Origin: Promethearchaeia archaeon
Lineage (GTDB): Archaea; Asgardarchaeota; Lokiarchaeia; Sigyniarchaeales; SOKP01
Reading direction: 5' to 3'
Assembly (NCBI GenBank): GCA_029856155.1
Contig: JAHQWL010000102.1
Coordinates: 1-64,000 of the forward strand
Length of the DNA: 64,000 nucleotides
Below the pieces are notes generated by a model, which had not been told where the DNA came from, did no database searches, and saw nothing but the letters and a program-made list of their open reading frames with translations. Both the position numbers and the translations under genes were made by a program. Of the stretch, positions 36,676-46,637 are shown in pieces (the stretch's first letter is position 1; every line of letters starts with the position of its first letter).

Positions 36676-38157
36676 TTATTTTCGTTTTTGTTTGAAATCG
36701 ACGTATTCGCATACTTTGGCTAAGGCATTTACGGGGCGATCCCATAATTTAAATAGCATTGCCCCATTTTTTCTAAGTTTCTTCGACCAAGGTGCGTTAA
36801 AATTCATTGGATTGATATACAATATTGGTATTGAGTATTTATGAGAATTTTTCATAGTTGGTTGGAGTAATTTCTGGGCTAATCTATCTACAATCTCATC
36901 TGGTTGATGTTGAAATTCAGCATGTTTTGCTATTTGATCATACTTTAAGTATTCATCCAAAACTTCTTGAAAACCAACTACACCATATTGGATTATGGCA
37001 TCGATTTCTCCTGATTTCATCAAGATTTCAGGTAGAGTAATATAAAAATAAGGAAGATCCATATCAAATGTACAATCTACAGGATTTTTAAAACTCGCTG
37101 TCGCAGGTAAAGTGCTCTTTAATTCATTTTGGAGCGAATCTGAGAATTCAGGAATAAATAAACCATGATTTTCAGCATTATTTGCAGCCATTGCTCCCGG
37201 TCCGCCTGAATTGGTTATAATACCAAGGCGTTTTCCTTTAGGTAAAATTCCTTTCGATAGAATAAAAGCAATATCTAAAAATTCTTGAACATAATCAGTT
37301 TGTATAATACCTGTTTCTTTAAAGACAGCTTCATATATATTAGAATTACCTGCAAGAGATCCAGTATGACTTTGTAAAGCACGATTACCTGCATTAGAAC
37401 CTCCTACATAGATCGCAATAATTGGTTTTTTGGGGGTGATTTCCTTTGCTAATTCTAAGAATTTCTTTCCCCTTTTTATCTCTTCAATATATAAACCAAT
37501 TATTTCAGTATACTCATCATCCTTATAGTACTCTAAACAATCTACAATATCAATATTTGCTTCATTTCCAACAGATAAAGATCTACTTAAACCTAAATCT
37601 AAATTCTCTGGATCATACCAAATATGGCAAGAAAGGGTACCTGATTGAGAAGCGATTGAAAACTTACTTCTCTTGAGATTTTCCCAAATAAAGATATTAA
37701 AGGATTTATTTTCTTCTTCTGGTCCATACCAATTATTATAAACACCCAAACAATTAGGGCCAATAAATCTTATCCCATACTCATTTGAAATATCGTTGAT
37801 TTGATCTGTAAGAGAGTTTTCACGTTCTTCTACTAATTCACGGAAACCTCCAGAAATTAAGACTATCCTTTTCACACCTTTTTCTCCGCATTCCCTAAAA
37901 ATTTGAGATACCACTTTAGCTGGAAGAACAATCACTACAAGATCAGGAATTTCTGGAACCTCTGTAATTGATTTATAGGCTTTAAATCCCATGACTGATT
38001 CCAATTTTAAGTGTATTGGATACACTTTACCATCATAGGTAGACTTAATTAAATTCATTATCTGAAGACCAGCTAAAGAATTTCCTTTATTATTAGCACC
38101 ATAAATAGCGACGCTTTCTGGGTGTAAAAATCTATGTAAGAAATGAGATTCATTCAT
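36676..38157 (-). CDS. ADP-forming acyl-CoA synthetase, alpha-type part only
   Basis: 493 residues. CoA-binding domain (SVAIYGANNKGNSLAGLQIM) followed by the succinyl-CoA-ligase-like domains with the phosphohistidine H264 in LQSHTGSLAGN. The ATP-grasp (beta) part is missing, and no separate beta gene is in the window. In archaea these enzymes convert acyl-CoA to acid while making ATP from ADP. If complete elsewhere, it would gain energy from acids formed by AOR and other oxidases. It stands alone upstream of a 300-base spacer. Confidence 0.88.
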   Translation of the reverse strand: MNESHFLHRFLHPESVAIYGANNKGNSLAGLQIMNLIKSTYDGKVYPIHLKLESVMGFKAYKSITEVPEIPDLVVIVLPAKVVSQIFRECGEKGVKRIVLISGGFRELVEERENSLTDQINDISNEYGIRFIGPNCLGVYNNWYGPEEENKSFNIFIWENLKRSKFSIASQSGTLSCHIWYDPENLDLGLSRSLSVGNEANIDIVDCLEYYKDDEYTEIIGLYIEEIKRGKKFLELAKEITPKKPIIAIYVGGSNAGNRALQSHTGSLAGNSNIYEAVFKETGIIQTDYVQEFLDIAFILSKGILPKGKRLGIITNSGGPGAMAANNAENHGLFIPEFSDSLQNELKSTLPATASFKNPVDCTFDMDLPYFYITLPEILMKSGEIDAIIQYGVVGFQEVLDEYLKYDQIAKHAEFQHQPDEIVDRLAQKLLQPTMKNSHKYSIPILYINPMNFNAPWSKKLRKNGAMLFKLWDRPVNALAKVCEYVDFKQKRK

Positions 38158-38459
38158 ATATTTTCCCTTATATCAAGAAATATTTCATGATTTTAAAACC
38201 TAAATTTTTAAAGCAAAAATCATAGATGACAAATTTAATTTAGAGATTTTGTTATTTATTTCATATAATTATCCAATAATCAATGTAGATCCAAAATACT
38301 ATTACATATCTTAGAGATTCTTTTAAATGACGATGGATCAAAAATATTGAGCTTAATTTTAGGTTTTTTGTTATAATAATTTAGGCATGGCTAAATTTAA
38401 ATATAATTTTGTATTTTAATAATTTAGATAAATAAATTCTATTTTGATGGTGAAAAGTT
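38158..38459. other. Empty spacer
   Basis: Divergent AT-rich region between the acyl-CoA synthetase and the ketopantoate reductase. No gene or RNA seen; it must hold promoters for both. Confidence 0.4.
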
Positions 38460-39386
38460 ATTAAAATATTAGTCTATGGAGCAGGAGTAATAGGTAGCAT
38501 TTTTGCTTATAAACTCAAAAGTGGTGGAAATGATGTTTCAATCCTAGCGAGAGGAAAGCGTCTTGAAGATTTAAAAAAGTATGGGCTTATTATTCGAGAT
38601 GATATTTTTCATAAAGTATACAAAACAGATATTAATGTTGTAGATCGATTGAATAAGGAAGATCTTTATGATGTTGTCTTAGTAATTATGCAACGACAAC
38701 AAGTTAGTCAAATTTTACCCATTCTAAAGGAGAACATTAGCCCCATCATAATTTTTGCGGGAAACAATCCCGCAGGGGCGACTGAATATTTAAATAGTAT
38801 TGAAAAAAGTAGAATTTTACTTGGGTTTGGAGGCCCAGGAGGATATAGAGAAGATTATAAAATTATTGCAGCTTATGTAGACAATGCGATTTTATATGTT
38901 GGGGAGCTTGATGGAAAAAAAAGTGATCGATTAAACAATATTGAACACGTTTTTACAAATTCAGGAATCAAAGTTGATATTAGTGAAGATATTGATGCCT
39001 GGTTAAAAACCCATATAGCATTTATAAGTCCATTAGCCATGGGGAGCGAAGCAGCAAAAAAGCAAAATAAAACACTCGGAGCAGATATTGAACTCGCTAA
39101 ATTAGCTCTCAAAGGATTTCGAGAAAATATTAAAGCATTAAAAGAGCTTGGTATCCCTATTCTTCCTAAAAAATTTAAGTTACTTACTTGGATTCCTTTA
39201 TCTATAATAAGAAAAAAGCTTCTTAAACTTATTAATTCTGAGTTTGGGAGAATTGCCTTATCAGGACATGCTAGTGCTGCGAAAAATGAAATGAAAAGGC
39301 TTTCAGAGGATTTTCTTGAAGTCGTAAAAGATGTCAAAACTGATATGAGTTCAAATCAAAAACTCTACAAATTGAGTTTCGCTTGA
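38460..39386 (+). CDS. panE: Ketopantoate reductase, apparent ATT start codon
   Basis: 308 residues if started at ATT 38460. The frame is open from a TGA at 38451 and its first residues (IKILVYGAGVIGSIFAYKL) are the normal N-terminus of PanE with the GxGxxG nucleotide site. There is no ATG, GTG or TTG before that site; the first usable TTG (38649) would delete the NADPH-binding strand. A GGTGA Shine-Dalgarno-like run (38449-38453) sits 6 bases ahead of ATT. PanE reduces 2-ketopantoate to pantoate in CoA synthesis; the family is broad, so another keto acid is possible. The rest of the frame has no stop or frameshift. Confidence 0.8.
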   Translation: MKILVYGAGVIGSIFAYKLKSGGNDVSILARGKRLEDLKKYGLIIRDDIFHKVYKTDINVVDRLNKEDLYDVVLVIMQRQQVSQILPILKENISPIIIFAGNNPAGATEYLNSIEKSRILLGFGGPGGYREDYKIIAAYVDNAILYVGELDGKKSDRLNNIEHVFTNSGIKVDISEDIDAWLKTHIAFISPLAMGSEAAKKQNKTLGADIELAKLALKGFRENIKALKELGIPILPKKFKLLTWIPLSIIRKKLLKLINSEFGRIALSGHASAAKNEMKRLSEDFLEVVKDVKTDMSSNQKLYKLSFA

Positions 39387-39461
39387 GTTTAAAACAAAAG
39401 AAATCTTAAAAGATGAACCCACGCAAAAAAGTATTTTAAAAATTTTTAATTTTAAAATTTC

Positions 39462-40715
39462 ATGGTAAAAATATTTGAAGGATTAAGGATCCTTGATTGC
39501 TCACTCTTCAAAACAAGCATTTCGCATTAAGGGGTAAAATTTATCTCGGGTCCATGGACAAGTACATTTTTTGCTGACCAAGGGGCAGAAGTAATAAAGG
39601 TAGAAATTTGAATGCAATTCGCATCCTATACTATAACCCCCACCCTTTGGGGAAGCATTTCGTCTTTTTATTCTTTATGATAAGCCTACATTTCCGTTAT
39701 TTTCTATTTTAAATAGAGGTAAGAAATCTATTTCACTCGATTTAAGAAAAGAAAAAGCAACAGAGATATTTAAAAGGTTAGTAGAAAAATCTGATGTCCT
39801 CATAGAAAATTTTGTTCAGGGGACAATGGAAAAATGGGGATTTGGATACGATACATTAAAGAGATTAACCCTAGGTTGATATACGCAAAAATTTCTGGTT
39901 ATGGAAATGATGGATTGGAAAAATATACTCAGAAAACAGCTTTTGATATAATAATTCAAGCTGAAGCTGGAATTCTCGATGCATTGGGTTTTAAGGAAGG
40001 TCCACCAAAATTACCTATAGCAGATTATACTGCAGGACATATTGCTGCAATCGGGATTAGTCAAGCACTCTATTATAGAGAAAAAACAGGGAAAGGACAA
40101 TTTATCGATATCTCAATGCATGATATAATGTTTTCTATAAATATTAGAGCTCAAGCGAAAGAATTTATTCCAAGAGCTCAACATATCGATGTGGCATCAA
40201 AATATCTACCAGTTTATAATCAATATCATTGCAAAGATGGATTAATTGTATTAACTACTTTAACAGAAAAACAATGGATTCGTCTCTGTGAGAATGTGCT
40301 AAGAAAGCCAGAACTAATAAAAGACACTCGTTTCGATAATGTTATAAAAAGATTTGATTATGTTGAGGTATTGGATAAGATTATTGAAGATTGGAGCATA
40401 AGATTCACTCGTGATGAAGCAATTAAACAATTAGAAGCAGTGAGAATCCCATGTGGTAAAACTTATCGAATAGATGAGGTATATAACCATCCAAATCTTA
40501 AAGAAAGAGGAATGCTATGTGATCAATTTGATTTCTCTAAATGGGGTGTTGAAAAAGCTACGATCCCTAATCGTTTGATAAATTTTTCTGATACTAAGGG
40601 CTCGGTTGAGAGTTCAGGACCTGAATTTGGAGCAAATAATGAGGAAATTTATTGTGATTTACTCGGTTATAATAAAGAAGACCTTAAAAGTTGGAGGCAA
40701 CAAAAGTTAATATAA
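39462..40715 (+). pseudogene. CaiB/BaiF CoA-transferase, N-terminal part frameshifted
   Basis: The family N-terminus is recognisable but broken over three frames: MVKIFEGLRILDCS then a stop (39462 on), GPWTSTFFADQGAEVIKVE then a stop, a shifted YYNPHPLGKHF piece, LNRGKKSISLDLRKEKATEIFKRLVEKSDVLIENF, and a +/-1 shift near 39858 (LKRLTLG-stop against KEINPRLIYAK). The C-terminal 293 codons (39834-40715) are intact (SGYGNDGLEKY, DYTAGHIAAIGISQALYYREKTGKGQFIDISMHDIM). Such enzymes move CoA between carboxylic acids. With several independent lesions it is probably a dead or dying gene, though one or two could be assembly errors in A/T runs. Confidence 0.85.
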
Positions 40716-40785
40716 TATAGTATATGGATTTTAATATTTAAAAAAATTATTTAAAATAATTAAAATTAAAATGGTGTATTTGTAA

Positions 40786-41082
40786 ATGAGTAAAGAAGGA
40801 GAAAAAAAAGAAAATTTCATTGAAAATTTGAATAAACAATTTACTGATTTCGTTGGAAGTGTTTTTGGTGAATCTGGAAAAGATTTTATAGAAGAAACTT
40901 CTGAAAAAATAAAAGAATTCAGTTCTGGTGCTATCGAAAAATTTATGGAATTTAGTGATGATGTAATTGAGAAACTCAACTTAAATGAAAATGAACAAGT
41001 AATTAAAGCTCGAGATAGCGTAGAAGATTTGTTAAAACAAGCAGGAATCTTAAAAGAAAGCGATGAAGAAGAGGAGTTTTAA
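40786..41082 (+). CDS. Small acidic helical protein
   Basis: 98 residues, Glu/Lys-rich, mostly helical with amphipathic repeats (EKIKEFSSGAIEKFMEFSDDVIEKL) and an acidic tail (ESDEEEEF). No motif or membrane segment, no cysteine. Possibly a coiled-coil or phasin-like stabilising protein; function unknown. ATG start without a clear Shine-Dalgarno. Confidence 0.6.
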   Translation: MSKEGEKKENFIENLNKQFTDFVGSVFGESGKDFIEETSEKIKEFSSGAIEKFMEFSDDVIEKLNLNENEQVIKARDSVEDLLKQAGILKESDEEEEF

Positions 41083-41158
41083 TTCGTAATTTAGAATTTA
41101 GGATTTAAATTTTTATTATTTCTTTATTTATTTTAATGGCGAATATTTAGAAAAAAAA

Positions 41159-41431
41159 TCATAATACCTTAGCATTCTTTAAAAAAGATTTAACTTCTTC
41201 TTGAGTTGCATTAAATAATTCTGAAATTACCATTAAAGATGTATTTTCATCCATACCCAAATTAGTATAATCTTGATATAATTTTATCCAAGTCTCTTTT
41301 TGGGTATATTTATCTGGATGTTCTGTTTGAATATGTTGCCAATATGGGTGTTGTTAAGCCGTGAAAAATAATTTTTTTCACGATAGCTCAATACCACAAA
41401 AAGGGCAAAACCTTGACTCATCTTCACTCAT
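41159..41431 (-). pseudogene. Split zinc-finger gene (N-part and C-part in different frames)
   Basis: N-part 41378-41431 reads MSEDESRFCPFCGIELS-stop. C-part 41159-41353 reads QHPYWQHIQTEHPDKY... to KSFLKNAKVL-stop, 64 codons, and is preceded by its own TAA. Joined, they would make one small protein with a C2H2-like pattern (C-x2-C...H-x(4)-H). A 24-base piece holding an inverted repeat (41360-41382) separates them, so the gene seems interrupted by a small insertion. Whether the C-part is still made is unknown. The surrounding 41083-41562 has no other gene. Confidence 0.65.
41360..41382. repeat. Inverted repeat inside the split zinc-finger gene
   Basis: CGTGAAAAA (41360-41368) and TTTTTCACG (41374-41382), perfect 9-bp arms with a 5-base centre, at the exact break of the reading frame. 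On either strand it could fold as a hairpin. Confidence 0.6.
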
Positions 41432-41562
41432 ATAACTTATCCCTTAAGTTTTTAATCAATTATTTTTTATTTGAATAATTGTAATAAACCAATATTAGTA
41501 TAAAAAACTTATAATTTCAAAAAGATAAAAATTTCGGATTTAGAGATTTTTTTTAAAATAAT

Positions 41563-42075
41563 TTATTCCCAGTATTCTTTTAATTCACTGCGTGTAATCT
41601 TTCTTACTTGATCTACAGCCCACACTACATAATGATAACATTTCTTTGTCCAAGTTCCATTTTTCCGATATTCTGTCATACCTTCAGCTTGACTGAAATC
41701 ATACCCACAGAGTTCTGGGCATACTACAGATCCAAATTCCTTCTCAAAATCAGACGCGAACTTAGCTGCTTTTAAATAGACCTCCAACATAATTTCATTA
41801 TCCATTCTTTTATGCCCTCCCATTATTATCCCTATTGCTGCACATCCCCCACAAACGGCACCACAGGCTCCTTGCCATCCGTTCTTTGATTTATAGCCAC
41901 CAAAACTACCCGCTAAAGGAATTGCTAGATTATGAAATATATAATTATCAATTTCTAGAATATCCAGAACACTTGTTAATGTCAGTTCTGCACAACTAAC
42001 TCCCTCTTTTAGTTTGGGTAACAATTCGTTTAATTCTTTAAGTTTTTCATCGAATCGAATATCGATATTTTGCAT
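41563..42075 (-). CDS. C_GCAxxG_C_C family protein
   Basis: 170 residues. The family pattern is present: C71, C75-x2-C78 in CGAVCGGCAAIG, then C119 and C123 (VCPELCGYD), plus C28. Known only as a likely redox-active or metal-binding family, often near energy-metabolism genes; no fixed reaction. No signal peptide. It lies between the split zinc-finger gene and the longin-like gene and shares a divergent spacer with the latter. Confidence 0.85.
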   Translation of the reverse strand: MQNIDIRFDEKLKELNELLPKLKEGVSCAELTLTSVLDILEIDNYIFHNLAIPLAGSFGGYKSKNGWQGACGAVCGGCAAIGIIMGGHKRMDNEIMLEVYLKAAKFASDFEKEFGSVVCPELCGYDFSQAEGMTEYRKNGTWTKKCYHYVVWAVDQVRKITRSELKEYWE

Positions 42076-42206
42076 TTTTTTATAAACTCGTTCTTTTTAA
42101 TAGTATATAAGCATTTAGTTTAAAATTAAATATGAAAATAACTATTAAATTCTTAACAAATATATTTAGTATTGCAATAAAAAATTTATAATTTTCTGGT
42201 TCGAAA

Positions 42207-42653
42207 TTGAAGGAACTTTTCGAGATAGGTTTTGTATTCCGGGGTTTTGTACTTGTAAATCATATCTTTAAAGAGTTACCCGTGCAAAAAGAAAGCGGAG
42301 TAAATAAAGATCTGAGAGGCGCATTTATTTCTGCTATTAATACTTTTGCAGATACTGCATTTAATAAAAGTTCTTTAGAATACTTAGAATCAGGGAATAT
42401 CTTATTTATCTTTAAATTATCTGAAGTTCAATCAGAAGATAATCGTGATAAAGAACCAATAATATTATATGGTTTAGTTGATAAGAGTAAAAAGAAATCT
42501 GATAAACTCGTCAGGAAATTTTTCGAAAAAGTTGATCCCGTGCTTCAATTGTTTATTCAAAAATATAATGGAGTTGATTTCACACAATTAAACCAATTTG
42601 AGTATTTTAATGAAACATTACTAGATTTTTTTATAAAAAAAACTCAGGAATAA
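42207..42653 (+). CDS. Roadblock/longin-like small protein
   Basis: 148 residues from a TTG start at 42207 (MKELFEIGFVFRGFVL...). It shows strand-strand-helix-strand order like a profilin/longin/roadblock fold: a hydrophobic strand FVFRGFVLV, a helix GAFISAINTFADTAF, and strands LESGNILFIFKL and EPIILYGLVD. Its layout resembles the N-terminal domain of the GTPase at 48754. Such proteins in Asgard archaea regulate small GTPases. No GTPase is in the same transcript. Its stop abuts the stop of the beta-propeller gene on the other strand, with no base between. Confidence 0.6.
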   Translation: MKELFEIGFVFRGFVLVNHIFKELPVQKESGVNKDLRGAFISAINTFADTAFNKSSLEYLESGNILFIFKLSEVQSEDNRDKEPIILYGLVDKSKKKSDKLVRKFFEKVDPVLQLFIQKYNGVDFTQLNQFEYFNETLLDFFIKKTQE

Positions 42654-44324
42654 CTATTCAACTAAACACCAACCCTTCGGTTTAGCACGAGAGTATTGAA
42701 TTTTACCTTGGTCTTTTAATAAAGCAATTTCTTTATCAATTTGAGTATTAGAGAATCCTTTTTCTTGGATATCATTAACAAATTGAGCTTTTGTTTCAAC
42801 AACTTTTTGTTCCTTTAGATAAGCTATAATTGTATCTTCTAATGAACCAACAACACTAACTATTTCTTTAGACACTGGCTTTTTAGTTTTGTTTTCAAGA
42901 GCAGCGCGTAATTTTTCCTTTATAGGTTCTACTGGTTTTTCAATAACTAATGGTTGTACTTTAGGTTTTGGTTGTTCCTTAACTACAATATCTGCTTTAA
43001 CTTCTTCAGGAATTTCTTTTTGCATTTCTTCTTTAGGTAAACTCCCTACAGGATAAGTAACCTTTTCATAAGTAACTGATTTTTGTGTTTTTAGCAATGT
43101 GAATTCTTCTAATATTTCATCCTCTGAATACCCTAATTCTGTTAGTTCTTTCATTAAATTCTTTAAATGACCCTTCTCCTGCAAACTATTAAAAATAAAT
43201 TCTCTAATATTTGTTGGAACATCTTTTATTTGAGCTAATTGCTCAATAAAGTCTTCTTTTCTGATAATTGGAGTTTCTGGGATTTGAATATTTTGAGGAA
43301 TCTCAAGAGCTTGTTTTTGACCCCATTCAAAATCAGTCACGTTTCTAATTCTACGATCATATCCTCCAAATACAATTTGTTTTAATTTTTGTCCATTTAC
43401 TGAAATATAGCATACATTTTTAATCGATGATGCAACTTTTGTTTTCCATTTTAACTCAAAATCGTGGGAATTTAATGATTGATTATGAAAAACTTTTAAG
43501 GACCCATCAGCACATCCCGCAACAATTTCCTTTGCATTATCACCATCTATATCTTCAATTAATAATGAAACTGGACGACCATCATCAATTTCAATCTCTT
43601 TAATAAGTTCACCTTTACTATCTAAAATCCTAATAAATGAATCATCAGTAGCTAATACTATCTCATTAAATCCATCATTAGTAACATCTCCAACTTGAAT
43701 ATCATTAATCTGAGTATTAAAATTATTCTGCCAAATAATATCAGGCATATTTTCTGTGAATTGAATTAGCTGGATGATTCCATTTTTAGTTCCAACTAAT
43801 AATGCATAAATGGGTAAATCATTATCTGGTAGTTTCAAAAATCCTAATGTACAAGCGGTAACCCATGAATCATAATAAAAAATATATTTTGGTTCTTTAG
43901 CTTTAATATCATCGAATATTTTAAGGGTTTTATCTTCACTTCCAAAAATCATCTCAATGTTCCCATCTTGAGTAAAATCTCCTGCGATACAACAATCTAT
44001 CTTCTTGGAGGTTTTGTAGCGCATTAGTCCAGCAAGTTTCTTTTTTTCTATATTTAATTTCATAACCATAAAATTTCCATCTCCAGCTCCCACCAAGATT
44101 TCATCACATCCATCTCCATCTATATCAATTGGATAAGTGCAGCGACACCATCCATCAAAAATTCGTTCATCAAGTATATTCTTCTCTTCATCCATTAGAT
44201 AAAGAGTTTTATCATGTCCACCAAATACAAGAAAGTTTTCATCTTTACATTTCAAAATAGAACACGTTAATACGGCATCTGGACACTCAAACATCCAATT
44301 TAGCTGATAACGTTTTCTTAACAT
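42654..44324 (-). CDS. Beta-propeller protein with helical, wHTH-like tail
   Basis: 556 residues. Residues ~1-335 are seven-bladed-propeller-like, with repeated blades holding the D-x-D-G-D-x(n)-E-I-x-x-G motif of FG-GAP/WD-type repeats (PIDIDGDGCDEILVGAGDG, VGDVTNDGFNEIVLATDD, IEDIDGDNAKEIVAGCADG). The rest is a charged linker and two short helical modules (NIREFIFNSLQEKGHL, LEDTIIAYLKEQKVVE...) that look like small winged-helix or coat-type helices. No signal peptide, so it is cytoplasmic. It lies 147 bases downstream of the Ig-like-repeat protein on the same strand and is probably co-transcribed. A scaffold role is likely; no enzyme motif. Confidence 0.8.
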   Translation of the reverse strand: MLRKRYQLNWMFECPDAVLTCSILKCKDENFLVFGGHDKTLYLMDEEKNILDERIFDGWCRCTYPIDIDGDGCDEILVGAGDGNFMVMKLNIEKKKLAGLMRYKTSKKIDCCIAGDFTQDGNIEMIFGSEDKTLKIFDDIKAKEPKYIFYYDSWVTACTLGFLKLPDNDLPIYALLVGTKNGIIQLIQFTENMPDIIWQNNFNTQINDIQVGDVTNDGFNEIVLATDDSFIRILDSKGELIKEIEIDDGRPVSLLIEDIDGDNAKEIVAGCADGSLKVFHNQSLNSHDFELKWKTKVASSIKNVCYISVNGQKLKQIVFGGYDRRIRNVTDFEWGQKQALEIPQNIQIPETPIIRKEDFIEQLAQIKDVPTNIREFIFNSLQEKGHLKNLMKELTELGYSEDEILEEFTLLKTQKSVTYEKVTYPVGSLPKEEMQKEIPEEVKADIVVKEQPKPKVQPLVIEKPVEPIKEKLRAALENKTKKPVSKEIVSVVGSLEDTIIAYLKEQKVVETKAQFVNDIQEKGFSNTQIDKEIALLKDQGKIQYSRAKPKGWCLVE

Positions 44325-44471
44325 GGTTTCTTTAAGTTATTTATGATTATAGAAAGTGATAGTAATTAAATTAAATTTGATTGTTTATTCATTTAATACT
44401 TATCTCAAATGTTTATTAAACTATTATGGTAAATAAAAAAAAATAAAAAAATAAAAAATATTTATTTTGCG

Positions 44472-46637
44472 TTAGAGCGCTAATTGGGCATCAGATGGGC
44501 TGTATTTACCTGTACCCGTTATTTCATATGTGATTTCTAATTTTTCGCCAACTTCCAAAACTTCAATATCCCATTTTAACGTGTCTTGTCCTACTTCATC
44601 AGTAATTTCTGGAGTCAAGGAATAGGTACCATATTCAAAAGAGTCTGGAACCTTATCAAGTAAGATAAGGTGACTTAACTTAGATTCACCAATATTTTCG
44701 AGAGTTAATATAATTCTATAATTTCCAAGATCTCCAATAGGTACAACTTCCTTTCCAATTCTGAATTTGCGCCTAATATGCATGGCTTCGATTACAGGAA
44801 CTTCTGGTTTAAATTCTAGCTCTTGACTTATTGGAAAAGTGTTAGCGAGATATATAATTTCAGATTCAAAAGTGGATTCACGTACAGGATTCATACAATG
44901 AATAGGATATTCAAACTCCATTGTTGATTCTGGTTTAAACATACCAGTGCTACTATCCTTTAGATCTTTAAGATCAATTTTAAATTCCTTGTCCTCAAAA
45001 GATACAGCAGCCGCAGCTATTTCAACCTCTTCCCCATCCCATACTAATTTTATCTCATTTGCTTTTGGTGGTTGATATTCTTCTGAGAAAGAATGGTGTA
45101 CAACAGTTATTTCATCTAGAGGAGCTGAACCATTATTAACTACTTTAAGTGTAGCGATAACATCTTTAGGACGATAAGTTGGAACTTCGGTTAAGTTATA
45201 TGACATTACTCCAGTGATACTTCCAATTTCTAATATAACATCTGAAAGAGAAGCGGTTCCATTTACGATTGTTTGAAAATCCGGCATTACTCGAAATTCT
45301 AATTTCTTCCTAAAAGTAGGATATTCCTCACTCTCATATTGCCATTTTATTGAGTGCCATTGGGCTCCACTTGGTAAGAGATTAACCTCATTTGGATCTA
45401 TGTCTACAAATTTCTTTGATTCATCTTCAGGAGCATATACATCTGCATTAAAAAGTTGAATTATAAACTCTGAAGCGTTATCAAATACAAGTTTACAATC
45501 AAAAATACCTGGTTCTTCATCTCTTTCAACCGTATCAATATAGAACTTATTTCTAGTATAAGCATCAAATTTACCTATATCTAAACCTTCAGCAAAAGAA
45601 GAAGCACTTTGATATGTAACCTCGATTGTTCCTGTTCGTCTTTTAATAATATCAGTCACCATAATGTTGCATGTAAATTTCAACATTACAGTGTACTCTG
45701 GGGCTAATTTATCAAATGTCCAGACTATTTGGTTTCCTTCAATATTAGCTCTTCCTTCAGTAGTATCTACAATCACAGGATTTGTAAAATCATCGGGAAT
45801 ATTTTTTACAACTTTAATGTTTGATACAGGTTTATCAAACAAGCTTCTAAGAGCAATTGCAAAGTGAACAACATTTTCTCTATCAATCGAGATTCCGAAA
45901 GACTCTAAACCTGTCTCAGCTAGAGTTCCTCCATCACCCCAAGTTTCACCTAATTCATCTTCCTCTTCTTCTTCCTCCTTTTTGATTTCAGGTTCTTTTT
46001 TAGAGGGTTTAGGGGGTTTAGAGGCATTTCCGCTTTTTTTATCCTTTAATTTTGTTAACTCTTTCTCAATGTCGTTAATATTCAATACCTCATCCGCATT
46101 GGGAAGGGTGCAAATAAACTCTTTAACAAGCAATAAATTTTTTATATCTTTTGTTATTCGAAATTCTCTTGAGTCAATATTATCTGGTGTTTCTGTGCCT
46201 AATTCTTGTATTGAAATATCCTTTGATTTCAAATCAGTGCTACCAATATTTTCAAGTGAGATATCAATATCCCATAATCTATCAACAGTACTAGGATTTT
46301 CAATATTTAATTTTCCTTTATGGGTAAATGACTTAATGTTAGCATCATGATCTTGTTTTACGTCCACTTCTTCAATAATTTTAACTAATGCTAATAAACC
46401 TTCTCTATTTCCTTTTTTCAATACGATGCTTCCTTCAAGTTTACCTGTGTCTTCATCGTAAGTCTCAATAACAGGAGTCGCAGTATCTCGATCGATTAAT
46501 TCAACAAGACCAGTGTCCATATCTTTTCTTTTCAATCCCTCAGCAACGAGTTCTTCTTCAATTTCTTCCTTACCCCAGCCCATTCGCGCCGTTGGTTTTG
46601 ATTCTTTCTTTTTCTTATCTTTATCTTTTTTAGCCAT
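44472..46637 (-). CDS. Cytoplasmic protein of repeated Ig-like beta-sandwich domains
   Basis: 721 residues. Basic N-terminus (KKDKDKKKKESKPT), a helical region with an acidic stretch (EEEEEEDELGE near 225), then repeated beta-sandwich units with the DUF11/CARDB-like phrasing (VSNIKVVKNIPDDF, LDEITVVHHSFSEEY, LSHLILLDKVPDSFEY). Such repeats usually sit in surface proteins, but there is no signal peptide or anchor here. It is conserved in layout with the propeller gene beside it (147 bases), and the pair looks like an intracellular structural complex. Function unknown. Confidence 0.75.
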   Translation of the reverse strand: MAKKDKDKKKKESKPTARMGWGKEEIEEELVAEGLKRKDMDTGLVELIDRDTATPVIETYDEDTGKLEGSIVLKKGNREGLLALVKIIEEVDVKQDHDANIKSFTHKGKLNIENPSTVDRLWDIDISLENIGSTDLKSKDISIQELGTETPDNIDSREFRITKDIKNLLLVKEFICTLPNADEVLNINDIEKELTKLKDKKSGNASKPPKPSKKEPEIKKEEEEEEDELGETWGDGGTLAETGLESFGISIDRENVVHFAIALRSLFDKPVSNIKVVKNIPDDFTNPVIVDTTEGRANIEGNQIVWTFDKLAPEYTVMLKFTCNIMVTDIIKRRTGTIEVTYQSASSFAEGLDIGKFDAYTRNKFYIDTVERDEEPGIFDCKLVFDNASEFIIQLFNADVYAPEDESKKFVDIDPNEVNLLPSGAQWHSIKWQYESEEYPTFRKKLEFRVMPDFQTIVNGTASLSDVILEIGSITGVMSYNLTEVPTYRPKDVIATLKVVNNGSAPLDEITVVHHSFSEEYQPPKANEIKLVWDGEEVEIAAAAVSFEDKEFKIDLKDLKDSSTGMFKPESTMEFEYPIHCMNPVRESTFESEIIYLANTFPISQELEFKPEVPVIEAMHIRRKFRIGKEVVPIGDLGNYRIILTLENIGESKLSHLILLDKVPDSFEYGTYSLTPEITDEVGQDTLKWDIEVLEVGEKLEITYEITGTGKYSPSDAQLAL

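Noticed and set aside
38649..38660. TTG 38649 as the start of the ketopantoate reductase
   Set aside because: It would remove the conserved GAGVIGS nucleotide-binding motif that is encoded in frame upstream.
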